Shown: one piece after another, positions 35,671 to 46,930 of the stretch
Layout: every line of letters begins with the position of its first letter
Numbering within the stretch: position 1 is the first letter of the stretch
Source of the DNA: Neodiprion pinetum
Lineage: Eukaryota > Arthropoda > Insecta > Hymenoptera > Diprionidae
Length of the DNA: 64,000 nucleotides
NCBI RefSeq assembly: GCF_021155775.2
Contig: NC_060233.1
Coordinates: forward strand, 1,426,001 to 1,490,000
Direction of reading: 5' to 3'
Notes under the pieces: model-generated
Told to the model about the DNA's origin: nothing
What the model saw: only the letters and a program-made list of their open reading frames with translations
Databases searched by the model: none
Program-made: the position numbers and the translations under genes

Positions 35671-36597
35671 ATGACGCAGCAGAGCGGCGCGGGGTCGCCG
35701 CAACAATTCTGTCTCAGATGGAACAACTATCAGACAAACTTGACGAACGTGTTCGATCAGCTGCTGCAGAGCGAGAGTTTCGTCGACGTCACGCTGGCCT
35801 GTGACGGTCACTCTGTCAAGGCTCACAAAATGGTACTATCGGCGTGCAGTCCGTACTTCCAGGCGCTCTTCTTCGACAACCCGTGCCAGCATCCGATCGT
35901 CATAATGAAGGACATAAAGTGGCCGGAGCTCAAGGCCGCCGTTGAGTTCATGTACAAGGGTGAGATAAACGTCTCTCAGGAGCAGATCGGCCCTCTGTTG
36001 AAGGTTGCCGAGAGCCTCAAGATACGGGGATTGGCGGACGTGAACAACGAGCAGGAACTCACCACCTCGAGACCGTCCAATGCTCAGGACGAACACTCGT
36101 CCGTATCATCGGGCCCAACCGCCTCTGGGACTAATTCGTCTTCAACGACCGTTCCTCTGCTTCCTGGTCTACCGAGGAAAAAACGACGCAGAGTATCGGT
36201 CGGCGAACGTTCTCCGGTTAATGGTAACAGCCCGGCGAGGGAGGCCGACGAGCATCTTCAGCACTCCGAACACCAGCATCATCATCTGGGCATCGCGGTC
36301 GCTGCCGCGGCAGCCGGCGACGGTCAGAATTCCGGATCCGGTGTTCATCCCTCGGCACCGAGGTCTCTCGGCTCACCGACAGCCCCGAGTATCTCCGTAA
36401 CACCCCAGTTCAGCCTCCACGATCTTCCGGCCTCCCTAACCCTCCCAACGAGCGCTAATTTGCCCCTACCGACAAGCCAGGCATCCCATCCTGTCGCCCA
36501 CCACGTGTCGGCTCACGTTACTTCCGGGTCCCATCCCCCCCTCAACGCTCAGATCGGATCTCAGCAGCTTTCGGTTCACCATCATCATCACCATCAA

Positions 36598-36644
<47 letters not shown>

Positions 36645-36792
36645 ACAGCAACAACAGCAACAGCAACAGCAGCAGCAGCATCAGCAGCAGCAACAGCAGC
36701 ATCATCAACAAACTGGACAGAACTCAGCTCCCGGTGCCGATGACCTCGAGATCAAACCTGGGATTGCCGAGATGATACGCGAGGAGGAAAGA
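35671..36792 (+). CDS. Bric-a-brac-type BTB/POZ transcription factor, first coding exon (partial)
   Basis: Encodes residues 1-374 of a nuclear BTB factor. The FCLRWNN signature of insect BTB (TTK-type) proteins is at residues 13-19, and the BTB/POZ dimerisation domain runs to about residue 125, including KAHKMVLSACSPYFQALF and FMYKGEINVSQEQIGPLLK. The DNPCQHPI stretch is most like Bab1/Bab2 rather than Lola, Broad or Tramtrack. A basic RKKRRR patch (169-174) could be an NLS. A Ser/Thr/Pro/His-rich linker leads to His303-308 and 28 Gln (309-336). The end, PGIAEMIREEER (363-374), resembles the segment before the Bab pipsqueak-type DNA-binding region, which is absent here and must lie on later exons. 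Start: first ATG after an in-frame TAA at 35644. The end is a consensus donor, AGA/GTGAGT, at 36792/36793; read-through would stop at 36864. In Drosophila, Bab proteins pattern legs, ovary and abdominal pigmentation. Bab2 rather than Bab1 is my best guess; many insects have one bab-like gene. Confidence 0.85.
36577..36714 (+). repeat. CAY/CAR repeat encoding the His/Gln tract
   Basis: In-frame CAC/CAT then CAG/CAA codons encode six His, 28 Gln, then mixed His/Gln up to residue 347 of the BTB protein. CAA and CAG alternate irregularly, which slows slippage and suggests the amino-acid tract, not just the DNA repeat, is maintained. Length is likely polymorphic. Confidence 0.9.
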
Positions 36793-36798
36793 GTGAGT
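36793..36798 (+). other. Splice donor of the bab coding exon
   Basis: GTGAGT directly after the AGA codon for Arg374, a full match to the metazoan 5' splice consensus. The intron falls between codons (phase 0). Confidence 0.75.
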
Positions 36799-37920
36799 TT
36801 TTACAAATTTTTGCAATACATTGTTTTCATCGTTCGATTTCCCGTTCGAAAGCGTCTACGATAAGACGGAGACTCACAGAAATCCATCGCTTCTTGGGGT
36901 CGAACATCGGGACTGGGATTTTCATTTGTTATTCATGAAGTCGAGAGGCTCGATATCTCGGACCTTGACTTGGACTACGAATCGGCCGATCGTACAGGAG
37001 GTCACGTGATTCACGTTAAACAGCGCGGGTTAAACGTTATCAGTCCAGAATATTCCCAACTTCCGGTGACGATCGTCGCGGAAATAGCTTTCTAAATTTC
37101 CGCCGGAGAGAAAACTACGCAACTAGTACTTGGAGTGAATAAAATCACTGTAAATGTTCACTCGGATTTGGAGTTGAGCAGTTTTTTTTACTATCGCTTG
37201 GTGATTTTTCATTCCAAGACATTAGGAGAGAGCGCGGTTCATTTGTGATTCCGTCATTCGGGAATCCAATCAACCGAAACGTGTTTGAACCTTTTCTATA
37301 CGTGTACATGTGTACACTCACATGCAGTTGCTAACTTTTATACCTCTGTCGATATTTTCCTAAGTAAAAAGGTAAAAAGGATCGTCAGGAAAAATTACCC
37401 CGTTCAACGATAAATCTTTGCTTGTACAAACCTGCGCGCTGTTGGTTGTCGCAGGTAAGCGGAATTTGTCCGTTTTTCCCCGATTGGAACAGGAGTCACC
37501 AAACTCTACCCGATAGCGTATATTATCCCACGAATACGCGAGATACGGTTTCGTTCGTGCATATTTCCTTCGTTCCCGCGGTTTTCGTTTGAATTAGCCT
37601 TTTCTCTTTTTATTCTCAACCCGGTATCGCAGATTATACCCACCAACTGCAACCGTAACTTACGAATGTTCGGTACGCGCCCGCTGCTCCATTCTTTATG
37701 TAAACGTTGTATGCCTGAACGATAAAAAAAAAAAGAAAAAACTGCACGATCGATGTGTTCCGGTGCCATTTTGTACCCAAAACAAAACATTTACGATTAG
37801 TCACAGAGGAAAATTAATTTCGTTTGTAACGTACGCGGCGGCGTGAAGGAACAACTTTGTATCAGAGGTTGCAGAATTATTGTGAGTTTGCAAAAGTGTT
37901 CTGAGGTACGATGTATACTA

Positions 37921-38210
37921 GGGTGGTTAAATTTTTAACTTTGTGTTATTTTTTTTTTTTTTTAATTTGCCAGTCGACAAATTTGTTGCAAAAGCTTGAA
38001 AAAAAAAATTGTACCAAAACTTGGAGAAATTAGGAAAATATTTACAGGTCGCGAACAATTATTGTAATATTTTATATTTATTTTTACTCGTACACCTTAC
38101 GGACTTGTATATATATATTGGTTTTTTGTTTTCTCAGTCACTAAACTTTTCGAGTAGCACCTTGATAAAAAAAAAAAAAAAAAAATAAATGTTGAAAAAA
38201 CGAACCACCC
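37921..38210. repeat. Small TIR element, family J (about 290 bp)
   Basis: The left GGGTGGTTAAATTTTTAAC and the complement of the right end GGGTGGTTCGTTTTTTCAAC are inverted, each followed by a long T run. TA precedes the left end, but the right flank is TG, so a TA duplication is uncertain. The GGGTGGTT terminus resembles the ends of the element at 15230-16012. Non-coding MITE. Confidence 0.55.
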
Positions 38211-39330
38211 TGATGCAGACTATGGAATATTACGCATAACGTGCATCCATCCGCGTTTGCGGTTTTGTTCGAAGGACGACGAAGGCTCTCTCTCGAGCCT
38301 TGTAATATAAGCCGAACTGACGTGTGCACGCGGTGTATGTTTTAAATATTTAGAAAATTGCCCTTCTAGGAAACCCTGTAATAGCAATACTTAGAATAAT
38401 CGACGGGTGCGCGCCGAGCGCGTCCACCACACCACTCCCTGCAGAGTCGTCTTTACGACCAGCTTAAGTAGGCTCGACGCCGTCTTTCGGGTTGCCTTTC
38501 CTCCGCAACCGCGACTCCCGATGGCCGCGAGAAGAATTCCAGGTTCTTGAAAGCATCGGACTTGCACGTCCCACTACGCGTATATACGATTATATTTCTT
38601 ACACACGGTTTCGCGTGACTTTTCGACAATAAAGATACAATTTCCAATTTACCGAAATACAATCTCAGCGGACCGTCAGACCAGAGATCCGAATCCAGTT
38701 TTTTAATTTTCTAAATGTTGGGAAAAAAATGCCCGAATTTACGATTCGCAGTTTCGACGATTTTTTTTTTTTTCTTTTATCGCAACCTCACCGTCACCAC
38801 TGAGCCGAACAATGGTGATACGTAACGGTGTGTACGCGTATACGGTTGTACGTTTCTGCCAATCCATCTCCGGGCGATTAGGCGTGGGTCGATGGACCAC
38901 CCTCCCCAGTTTCCTTCCTTCTTTTTTTTTTCTTCTTTTTTTTCCGTTTTTTTACTTTCTTTCCTTTTTTCCTTTTGTCAAATGTATGAATGTCAAATAA
39001 ATTTCATTTCGTTAGCAGCCGACGCCGCCGTCGTTGTCTGTCCTCTCCCCCCCCCCCCTACGTCGGTGTTGCAAAAAGCGGTAGGAACTGATGAAAGGTG
39101 AACTCGAGTGCTGGGTTGGGGTTGGGATGGGAGGAACGGTGGGACCGGCCGATAGAAATTGAATCATACAGTATTCAATTACGCGTAGCGGAATAAAAGG
39201 GCCGCGCTTGTCCTCGCGGAATGTCTTTGCCGTAGAGAGCGGCGACGCGGCAACCAACCTTCTGATATTCAAAATCTATATTTATAATACTTGTGTCGAA
39301 ATTATTGCAGCCTTATTCCGCGAATGCGTG

Positions 39331-39353
39331 TTTTTTTTTTTTTTTTTTTTTTT
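39331..39353. repeat. Poly-T homopolymer
   Basis: 23 consecutive T in the presumed bab intron. Confidence 0.9.
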
Positions 39354-40914
39354 ATTAACACCTAATTTATTTATTTATTTATTTGGGGGAATTTTATCCA
39401 AGAGATGTTTTTGTCCAGCGGGATTCTCGACGGTTAGCAATTTATTTAGCTCACCGATTCTTTTCTTATTAATTATTCACTCGCCGTTTGCTAGAAACTC
39501 TGCAGTGATATCGTCACCCTTCTCTCCGTCGTCTTCAACTTCCAAGAGGACGGTACTTATAGGGTGAAATTTGTCGACTCGCGTATCTCGCAACCCCGAT
39601 CATCACGCTATGGGCAATGTGCTGCCCAGCCCAACCAATTTATTTTATCTCTCGCACGGTCGACCCTTCCCGAATTAATACCGTTATTAAGTAACTCCTG
39701 CGGCTTGATCCCTTTATCCGTTTATCCCTCGATATAGTTTACTATTACACGGTGCAGACGCGTTATCAATATCGCAGAGCACAGGAAGAGGACGTTTCAT
39801 CGACGCGAGTTTAAGGCAAGTGTACCAGTTATTGACCCTGTCCCAATTATTCACCTTTCTTGGTTTGTACATATCCGTTCGATCCTTGGTTCTAAAATTC
39901 TAGGTCTAGCAATTGGTTTGTTAGTCATCGAAAATTTGACAATTTTGGAAATTAGAGAAGGATCGATAGGTGGGTATAAACGTGTCAATAACCGGTACAC
40001 CAACCTTGCGTACCCAATTTCGAAGAAAGACGAACGTTTCACTGGATCCAGGGGGTAAAATTCTGCCAGACTAGGTATCGGTAATAACACCGCGATTAGA
40101 ATATTAATATCTGGTGATGAACGTGTAGAGTCTATTACCAAGCATCGATAACGGCTAACTAACCTATTATCATGCCGCGTGGTGCGAAGTACGCTCCTTC
40201 TCTCCCTCCACGGCACACGTGCATTCGACAATAAACCTCGATAGTTATTGGCGGACCGATAACAGGTGTATTGTGGATTCGCAATCAGTACAGAGCATTG
40301 CAGCACTGCCTCTCGATGCATTTCCCTTTATCTTTCGATCATCGTCGCCGCTCATCGTCACCAGTCCGAAGAAACATTTCATTTCGTTGTTGGATCCTCC
40401 TGCAACGGATGTTCCTTCCACCTCTGACCTCGTCGTGAATCCAATCTCAAGATTTATTCACGATCAAGTTTTTCTCCGTTTTCGCAACTACTTTGGATTA
40501 TAAAATTAAAATCTCCAGCTCGGGTGCTGAGTTAATACCGTTGAAGTTAGCGAATCCAGAGAGTGGCCATAATCTGGGTGTTAAACCTGATATTCGAGAC
40601 TCCCGATAACTCGGGTCGTTACACGATCTCCGTTTACCGTGGTCCATTTACCTTGCACCGTGTGACGCGTAGCTCTTATATCCGCGTACGTGTAACGTGT
40701 TATAATGTAGGAATTACGGTGCGAGGCGTTGCGGGAGGATCGTTATTTTTGGAACTGTATCAACGTGCCTATTCCTCTCTTCTTCTTCTTCAACGTGCAG
40801 TGCGGTGCACGAGGTTCCTTGTCCTCCCTCGCCGAGACCACGCAGGAGTTTCGAATTGTTTATTACATGCCGATTCGAAACAATTTCAGTATACATAATA
40901 TATTATTCACGTTA

Positions 40915-41572
40915 GGGTGATCCTTATTTAGGGTGTTGACGAATTTCTTACGTCCCACCTCCTCAATCAACTTCAAATAATTCTAAAACGATTGTCTAAT
41001 TTTTTCAGATTTTTACCTCGACTCTAAAAAAGTCCGCTTTGTGATCCAAGTTTCTCACGGAAATCAGCATGGTAAGAACTTTTTTCCACTCAGTATACAT
41101 TTTACTGTAAGAGTAGAAAAAAATCTGCAACTGTGAGGTTTTAATCGGCGTTAGTTCTACCATCTGAAAAAAATACACATCGTCTTACCGGGAAATCTAG
41201 ACGAATCGCACTGCCTCTAAATAAAAAAAAAACCAGATTTCGAGGGTGTGCAATTCGTCGAAATTGGCTGGTACGATGATGTGTATTTTTTTATTTTTTT
41301 TTTTTTTTCAGATAGCAGTACCAATGCCGACTATAACCTCACAGTTGCACATTTTTTTCAACATTCTTCCTCTCACAATAAAATATATATATACCGAGAA
41401 AAAAAGTTCTTACCATGTTGATTTCCGTGAGAAACTTGGATCACAAAGCGGACTATTTTAGAGCTGATGTAAAAAAGTCTGAAAAAATCAGGCGGTTGTT
41501 TTCGAATTATTTGAAGTTGATTGGTGAGGTGGGACGGGAAAAATTCGTCAACACCCTAAATGAGGACCAACC
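40915..41572. repeat. Near-complete palindromic element, family E (658 bp), with TA duplication
   Basis: The arms pair over almost the whole length: GGGTGATCCTTATTTAGGGT at the left faces GGTTGGTCCTCATTTAGGGT (complement of the right), followed by shared TTGACGAATTT, GTCCCACCTC, AGTCCGCTTTGTGATC, CAAGTTTCTCACGG and ACCTCACAGTTGCA blocks up to a tip near 41230. TA flanks both sides (40913-40914 and 41573-41574). Arms are about 90% identical by eye. The subterminal AGTCCGCTTTGT block is shared with the element at 15230. A transcript across it would form a hairpin of about 300 bp. Confidence 0.9.
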
Positions 41573-44500
41573 TAACGTACGTATACATTATATACATATA
41601 TATATGTACACTCACCTCGAAAGTAATTCTTTATTCGATGTTTTTGTACATCGTTAAAGTGCAGGGGACTTTTAACGCGATTTTAATACAGCGCCCCCAC
41701 CCCCCATCCCCCGTCATTTCTTCGTCTTCGTTTTTTTGCTCTTGCCTTTTGCACCTTATTCACTTAAATATGTTTTTATCATTTTTATTTTTCTTTTTAT
41801 TTTTTATCTTCTCTTCCTATCTCGGTCCAATCTTTTACTCCTCATGTACAATTATACGTGTCTGCTGCATCAGGCGTGACTGTTCTTCGTTAATTGCTGT
41901 TATTATTATGTCTTTATATATTTTTATTTTTTATTCGTTTCCTTTCCTTCTTCCTCCACTCTCATCGCTTGTAATTTATTTATTTTTATTTTTCAATTCC
42001 TTTTTTTTTTTTTCTCTCACCCATCTCCTCGCCTCATAGTCCCGACGCTGCTTTTGCCGCCGCTGTTGCTTTTGCTTCTGCTATCGCGTCGCATCATTCT
42101 GTATTATTTTCATTTTATCATCAGCAATCTTGGCTAATGCAATTTGCCTCGGCTTCGCTCTCTTCTCTCTCCTCTCCGCTTCTCTCTTCTCTGTACTCCT
42201 CCTCGCGTCGCGATTCAACAACGATGTTACTGCGACTACACCGCCACTGCTCTTCTCCCCGTACTGCACAGGCATCCACCACCCCCCACCCCTTGCCGTT
42301 TTATTTTATATTTGAATATTTTAGCGCGTTATAAAGGGTGCGCACAGCGGAGAGTCAGAACGTGGGGTTTTTGGATCTGCTGGGTGAAAGAAGAAAGAGG
42401 AGAGGAGAGGATAGGAGAGGAAATAAAAAGTTTTAAAAAAAGTACCTCGAGTAGGTGTACGAGAACATCGCGAGCCTATATATAAAATATTACGGTTTCT
42501 GGTACAAAAAGAATATTTGAGCAGCGTCGCTGTTCCGCCCGCAGCGAGGCTTTTGCGTTCTTCCTTTTAATTTTTCATTGTTTGGGGGGCGGGAGGGCGG
42601 TTTCCACGCGAGCTTTAAACGGGCAGGCATCACGTGTGTCCGTGTGTGTGTGTGTGCAGAGAGGCGGCTAGGCGCTTGGCCAAAACGGGCGTTGATTGGC
42701 GCCATGGATATTGGGACGGTGTGGATGTATATGCATAACGTGCGGACCAATTGGCAAAAACGTGACGAAAATAGGAAAGCAGACGTTCGTTGCCGATGCC
42801 CGCAACACGCTTTGCGTCGAGCCGAGTTTGTCTGATCACGCCTCCTCTCCTCCCGTTATATATCCTCTTTCAAGGCTGGTGGCTTTTCACTCGCAATCCT
42901 GCGCTTTGCCGCGGGATTCGAGATTTCGGGTGGGGATTCCCACGTGCCGACAACTTTTCTCTCGTTTTCCTTTCCTTTTCTTGTATCACTTGGCGACTTT
43001 ATTTATCACACCGACGATTGGCGCGGTGTGAAGAAACGAAAGTCGTGCTTCGTGGCGTACGGATGAAAGGAAAGAAAGATGTAAAAACGAAAGAACAGAA
43101 AAGGAATAGAAACGATGAGACGACGTTGTATTGTACGCGTGTATGTAGCACGCGTTGTTACCCTGATCATGAAAAACGCCGCCGCAGGCTACGCGATAAG
43201 ACCGGCTGATCGTTAGCCAAGACCATTGCTCACGCGACCAAAGAACTCCGCGAGATTCCCCGCTGACAAAATATGAGTCAGCTCATCGATATTGTCGCGT
43301 GTAAAACAACTAGCGGTACGATGGTTTGCGGTGCATGGTTGGAGTAGTCGTTGCGCGGTGATGTTCGAGATGATCGACGATCGCACGAGTTGTAACGTCC
43401 TCGTCGACAACACTCGTCGTGAACGAACGAAGAGACGTCCTCGTAGGACGAAACGCGCTTATATATACCTACACGATCTCTTGAAACTTGAAGATCAACC
43501 GCGCATGCGCGAGTTTTATCGGCCGTTCGTGCAGGCTGGCCATCCCGAGTTTAGTTGATACGAATTTTCGAGGTTAGAATCTCGAATAATTGAGGCAGTG
43601 ACTCGGAAAGGTTTGGAAAGCATTCGTTATCGGTTCGGAACGTCGATTCTTCAAGGAACGGTCGGAATTTAACGCTTACGCTCTTTGGAAATTCAAACGT
43701 ACACATTTTGCGTACGTTGGCTCGCCTGCATCGCGGACAAGAATATCGCTGCGGGAAGATTTCACGGACCAATGAGATTTAATTATTCGGCGCGTGCGCG
43801 GTTGATTTTCAAGTATCGAGAGATTGTCCCGGTATATGCTGCTGGTACGACTTCTTGGACTTTGTTTCGACTGTGGTAAAGGTAGACGAACCGACGCGAA
43901 TCGTCTGTCTCTTTCAAGTTTCGATACTAATTCGACGACGCGGTATTTAGCAGCCGTTCAAGTTCATAGAGCCTATCGATTCTTACGGTCATGGAAAAGT
44001 TTATCCGCGGTATGATGTGCTTTTTCACACTATCCGCAGTCGTTCGTTCCTGATCTTATGGTTGGTTCAAACTTTATATTGATAATTGTTGCAAGCTCCA
44101 ATTTATCAAGAAACATTATCTATAGTGTAATTCGAATTGCTGGAAAGTTTGTACTGTACTATTTGTTGCAGTTTTTCGTGATGTCTAGTGGTCTTGAAAA
44201 TGTCCTTGAATTTTACTTGTCCTTAAAAACTCCCGGCAACTATCCTCGAATTTTCTTGTGTCCTGGTAATATTCTATTCTTAATCTCCTTGAATTTCTTA
44301 CGGATGTTTAACCAGGCACCATGTAATTCTTAATCTACAGTTGCAGCAAAGTAACGCTCATTGGTACGAATGCTTTTAATTCCTGCTGCTTTCAGCGATA
44401 TATTCGCGCAAAAACGATCTACATCCAGTGATTTTCCGGTTCTCTTTCTATCGCGGCGTCACGAGTTTCAAACAAAGACCTAAATCTTTGCGATGATGCA

Positions 44501-44602
44501 TAGTAGAAGCGTGATGGAAAGAGAAATGATGATAATTTCAAAATAGAAAACGAACGATGGACAGCAGCGAACTTCTTTAACTCGCTGCTTCTATTGTGGA
44601 AT

Positions 44603-44635
<33 letters not shown>

Positions 44636-46109
44636 CCAACGAGTGGCTCTGGATGGTGTGTACGTACCTTCAGGTTCCGTGACTATCGTAGGTGGGATTG
44701 CAGGTTGACGCTGTGTGCGTTTCGGTTCTTGTTCCGTGTTTTTAAGAGGGACAGAAGCAAGCGCCTTGAAGCTCTTGAGAGACCCTCGGTGCGCGGACAC
44801 TTTTACTTTTACAAGATTCTTCCGTCTGTGTTTGCGTCTTGCGCTGGCTGTTGGTCTGCTCCACTAACAGCCGGCCGCGTTACGAGGCGCAAAACTTTGC
44901 GGGGGGAGGAGTTGAGGAAAAGAGTAAGCCATGCCGGGGTGGATAAAGGGGTGAGAAAGAGGAAGAAGAAGCAGAGGAAACCCTTTGTCACTGTGCCAAC
45001 GTGATGCTGCTGCTGGTAGCAATTTATATACGCGGGAAATTAAAAGAATAGACGCACAGCCGCCAGCTTTGCTCTTCTTTCTCTTTCCATCTTCATCGAG
45101 ATTATACGCGTTGACTTTCAAGAGCGATTAAAACACCGGGACGTGTTGGAAACCGCCGCCCCCTTTTTTATGAATTAAAAAATCACGAACCAACGACGTG
45201 CACACTTTTATACCTAGTAAGGAATCGTGACGTTGGTTCGCCGCGCGTTCGACTTTGTAGTCCAAAAATACAATCCTTGCCGATGAATTTCGTGCAGAGA
45301 GCGATTCTAAGTTTCGGATATCATATCGACTCGTTGTGAAGTCTTAATTTCTCAGCTATTCGAATCGTGTAAACTGTGCCTGATGAAGACATTATCTCTA
45401 GACTCTGACGGTTTCTTTTGCCGTTTCAAATGTATAGGTAAAGGGAATGAATGAGGTGCTTTTCTCCTTTGATCATCGAATGAATGAATTTTCAAATTAT
45501 TGTATCTTCGCGATGTCATGGCTCGTTTACCGATTGTCAAAATCAGGGTGATCAAGCCGCGGTTCGGATCGTTATATTTTTACGCAATATCAAAGTCATC
45601 CGAGCATTATACGTATACAGTATGAAAGAAGAAGAAGAAGAAGAAGAAGAAGAAGAAGAAGGGTATCGTCAATACGCGATTCAATCCGTTCGTTTCCTGT
45701 CCGTGATGCGATTCTACGGGAAAATAACCTCCGGCGTAACTACAAACTTTTATAATATATGACACGTCGGACAGCCTATCTTCCGCGCTATATATAATAC
45801 CGATGAATGACAGCATAAACACATATATGTATATGTATATGGTATACGACCTCGGGGGTGTTTCTATCGATCCTCCGACGTACGCTAGTCTCGCATATTC
45901 CTCGTTATGCTCGAAAGTTCAGAAACAGGGCTCAGTCGGAAATCTTCACAGGCATAGATAATGTTGACCGTTGCGACAGACTGTCAACTGTCAGGAGTCT
46001 GTTTTCCGTCACGTTTCTCTTCTCACAGTCGCTGTACACCTTATCATATACCGAATTTTCGTCACCCTGATCGAAAACTTCAAATCGAGTGTGTTCAACC
46101 TGCCAGGTA
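41573..46109. other. Presumed bab intron, no exon recognised
   Basis: Contains a T/CTT-rich stretch (41710-42030), GC-richer patches (42540-42720, 42780-42930, 43190-43560), (GA)n at 44604-44634 and (GAA)n at 45625. Overlapping frames at 42100-43500 lack domains and are not called. A 10-base inverted repeat CGAACCAACG (45186-45195 / 45231-45240) is the only other structure noticed. Confidence 0.45.
45625..45661. repeat. (GAA)n trinucleotide repeat
   Basis: About 12 GAA units; purine-rich, capable of triplex formation. Confidence 0.9.
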
Positions 46110-46220
46110 CAGTGAAACTTCCCAATTGCTGACACCATTCGGACTCAAAATATTGTCAGTTATCGAGACGTGTCCGCTATTCAGGATAATTAATAATGTC
46201 CGTTAAGAGAAGTTTCATTG
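46110..46220. repeat. Tiny pogo/Tigger-like MITE (about 111 bp)
   Basis: The ends CAGTGAAACTTCCC and, complemented from the right, CAATGAAACTTCTC are followed by TTGCTGACA / TAACGGACA. The CAGTGAAAC...GGACA terminus with a preceding TA recalls pogo/Tigger-type MITEs of animals. Only the left flank shows TA. Diverged and non-coding. Confidence 0.5.
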
Positions 46221-46257
46221 TGTCTACCAAAGTGCAGCGTGGATAGGAATAGCAGGA

Positions 46258-46930
46258 AATTGATTGATTAGCACAAATAACCCCGTAGAATTCTTATGGA
46301 AATTGGCTCCTGGTCGAATTGGTTGGATTTTCAGTGTGTATTGCAGTACACATCCTACCGAGCAAAATTTCTCATCGACGCAACTCCCAAAATTCAGTAG
46401 TTTCGGAGATAGGTACAGGCTTCGGAAAAAAGGTGTCCAGATTTTTTGATATCTGTGGATTTCCTGATTTTCATGAATTGCAAAGCTTCAATGGGACTTG
46501 AAATCAAACAAGACACTCAAAATACTGCACGGACGATTCTCAAAGATAGGCAGAAAGCTGTGCTTGATTCCATCCATGAACTCGCTGGTTTACCGGAAGG
46601 AAACGCAACGTCGGATTTCGCCTGAAGAAAGAGACGCTTCGATTCTTGCAACAATCGACTTGTCCTGTTTTTCACGCGTATGCGGACTCTCTGCGAATCG
46701 ACTGTGCAGTTTTCGAGTGATATATTTGATTTCAAGTCCCCCTTGAAGCTTTGCAATTCGTACAAATCGCATAATCCATGGATATCAAAAAATCCATCCA
46801 CCCCCCTTCCGAAGCTTGTATCTCGGAAACTAGTGATTTTGGGACTTGTGATCATAAGTACTTTGCGGGTCGGTAGGACATGTACTATACTACATACCGA
46901 AAATACAGCCAATTCGTTCGAAATCAGGCA
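46258..46930 (-). repeat. Foldback element, family K, copy 2 (about 670 bp)
   Basis: Full-length inverted counterpart of 28705-29402; the unique central part (about 46500-46730) matches at well above 90% by eye. Ends show the same diverged inverted arms (TATGGAAATTGGCTCC on the left, GAATTGGCTGTATTTTC on the complement of the right). It lies in the presumed bab intron, opposite in orientation to copy 1 upstream of the gene. Confidence 0.85.

Larger units (their letters stand above)
36799..40914 (+). other. Presumed bab first intron, proximal part
   Basis: No further coding exon recognised. AT-rich with poly-T runs (38761-38774, 39331-39353) and TTTA repeats (39367-39382); contains the small element at 37921. 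Frames here are short and featureless. Confidence 0.45.

Noticed and set aside
36466..36711. Minus-strand poly-Leu frame opposite the bab exon
   Set aside because: It is the antisense shadow of the CAG/CAA repeat.
36793..36864. Read-through extension of the bab frame by 23 codons
   Set aside because: A consensus GTGAGT donor precedes it and the extension loses family-like sequence, so it is intronic.
45547..46068. Possible element bounded by CAGGGTGA and TCACCCTG
   Set aside because: Only eight bases match, the repeats do not extend inward, and no target duplication is visible.
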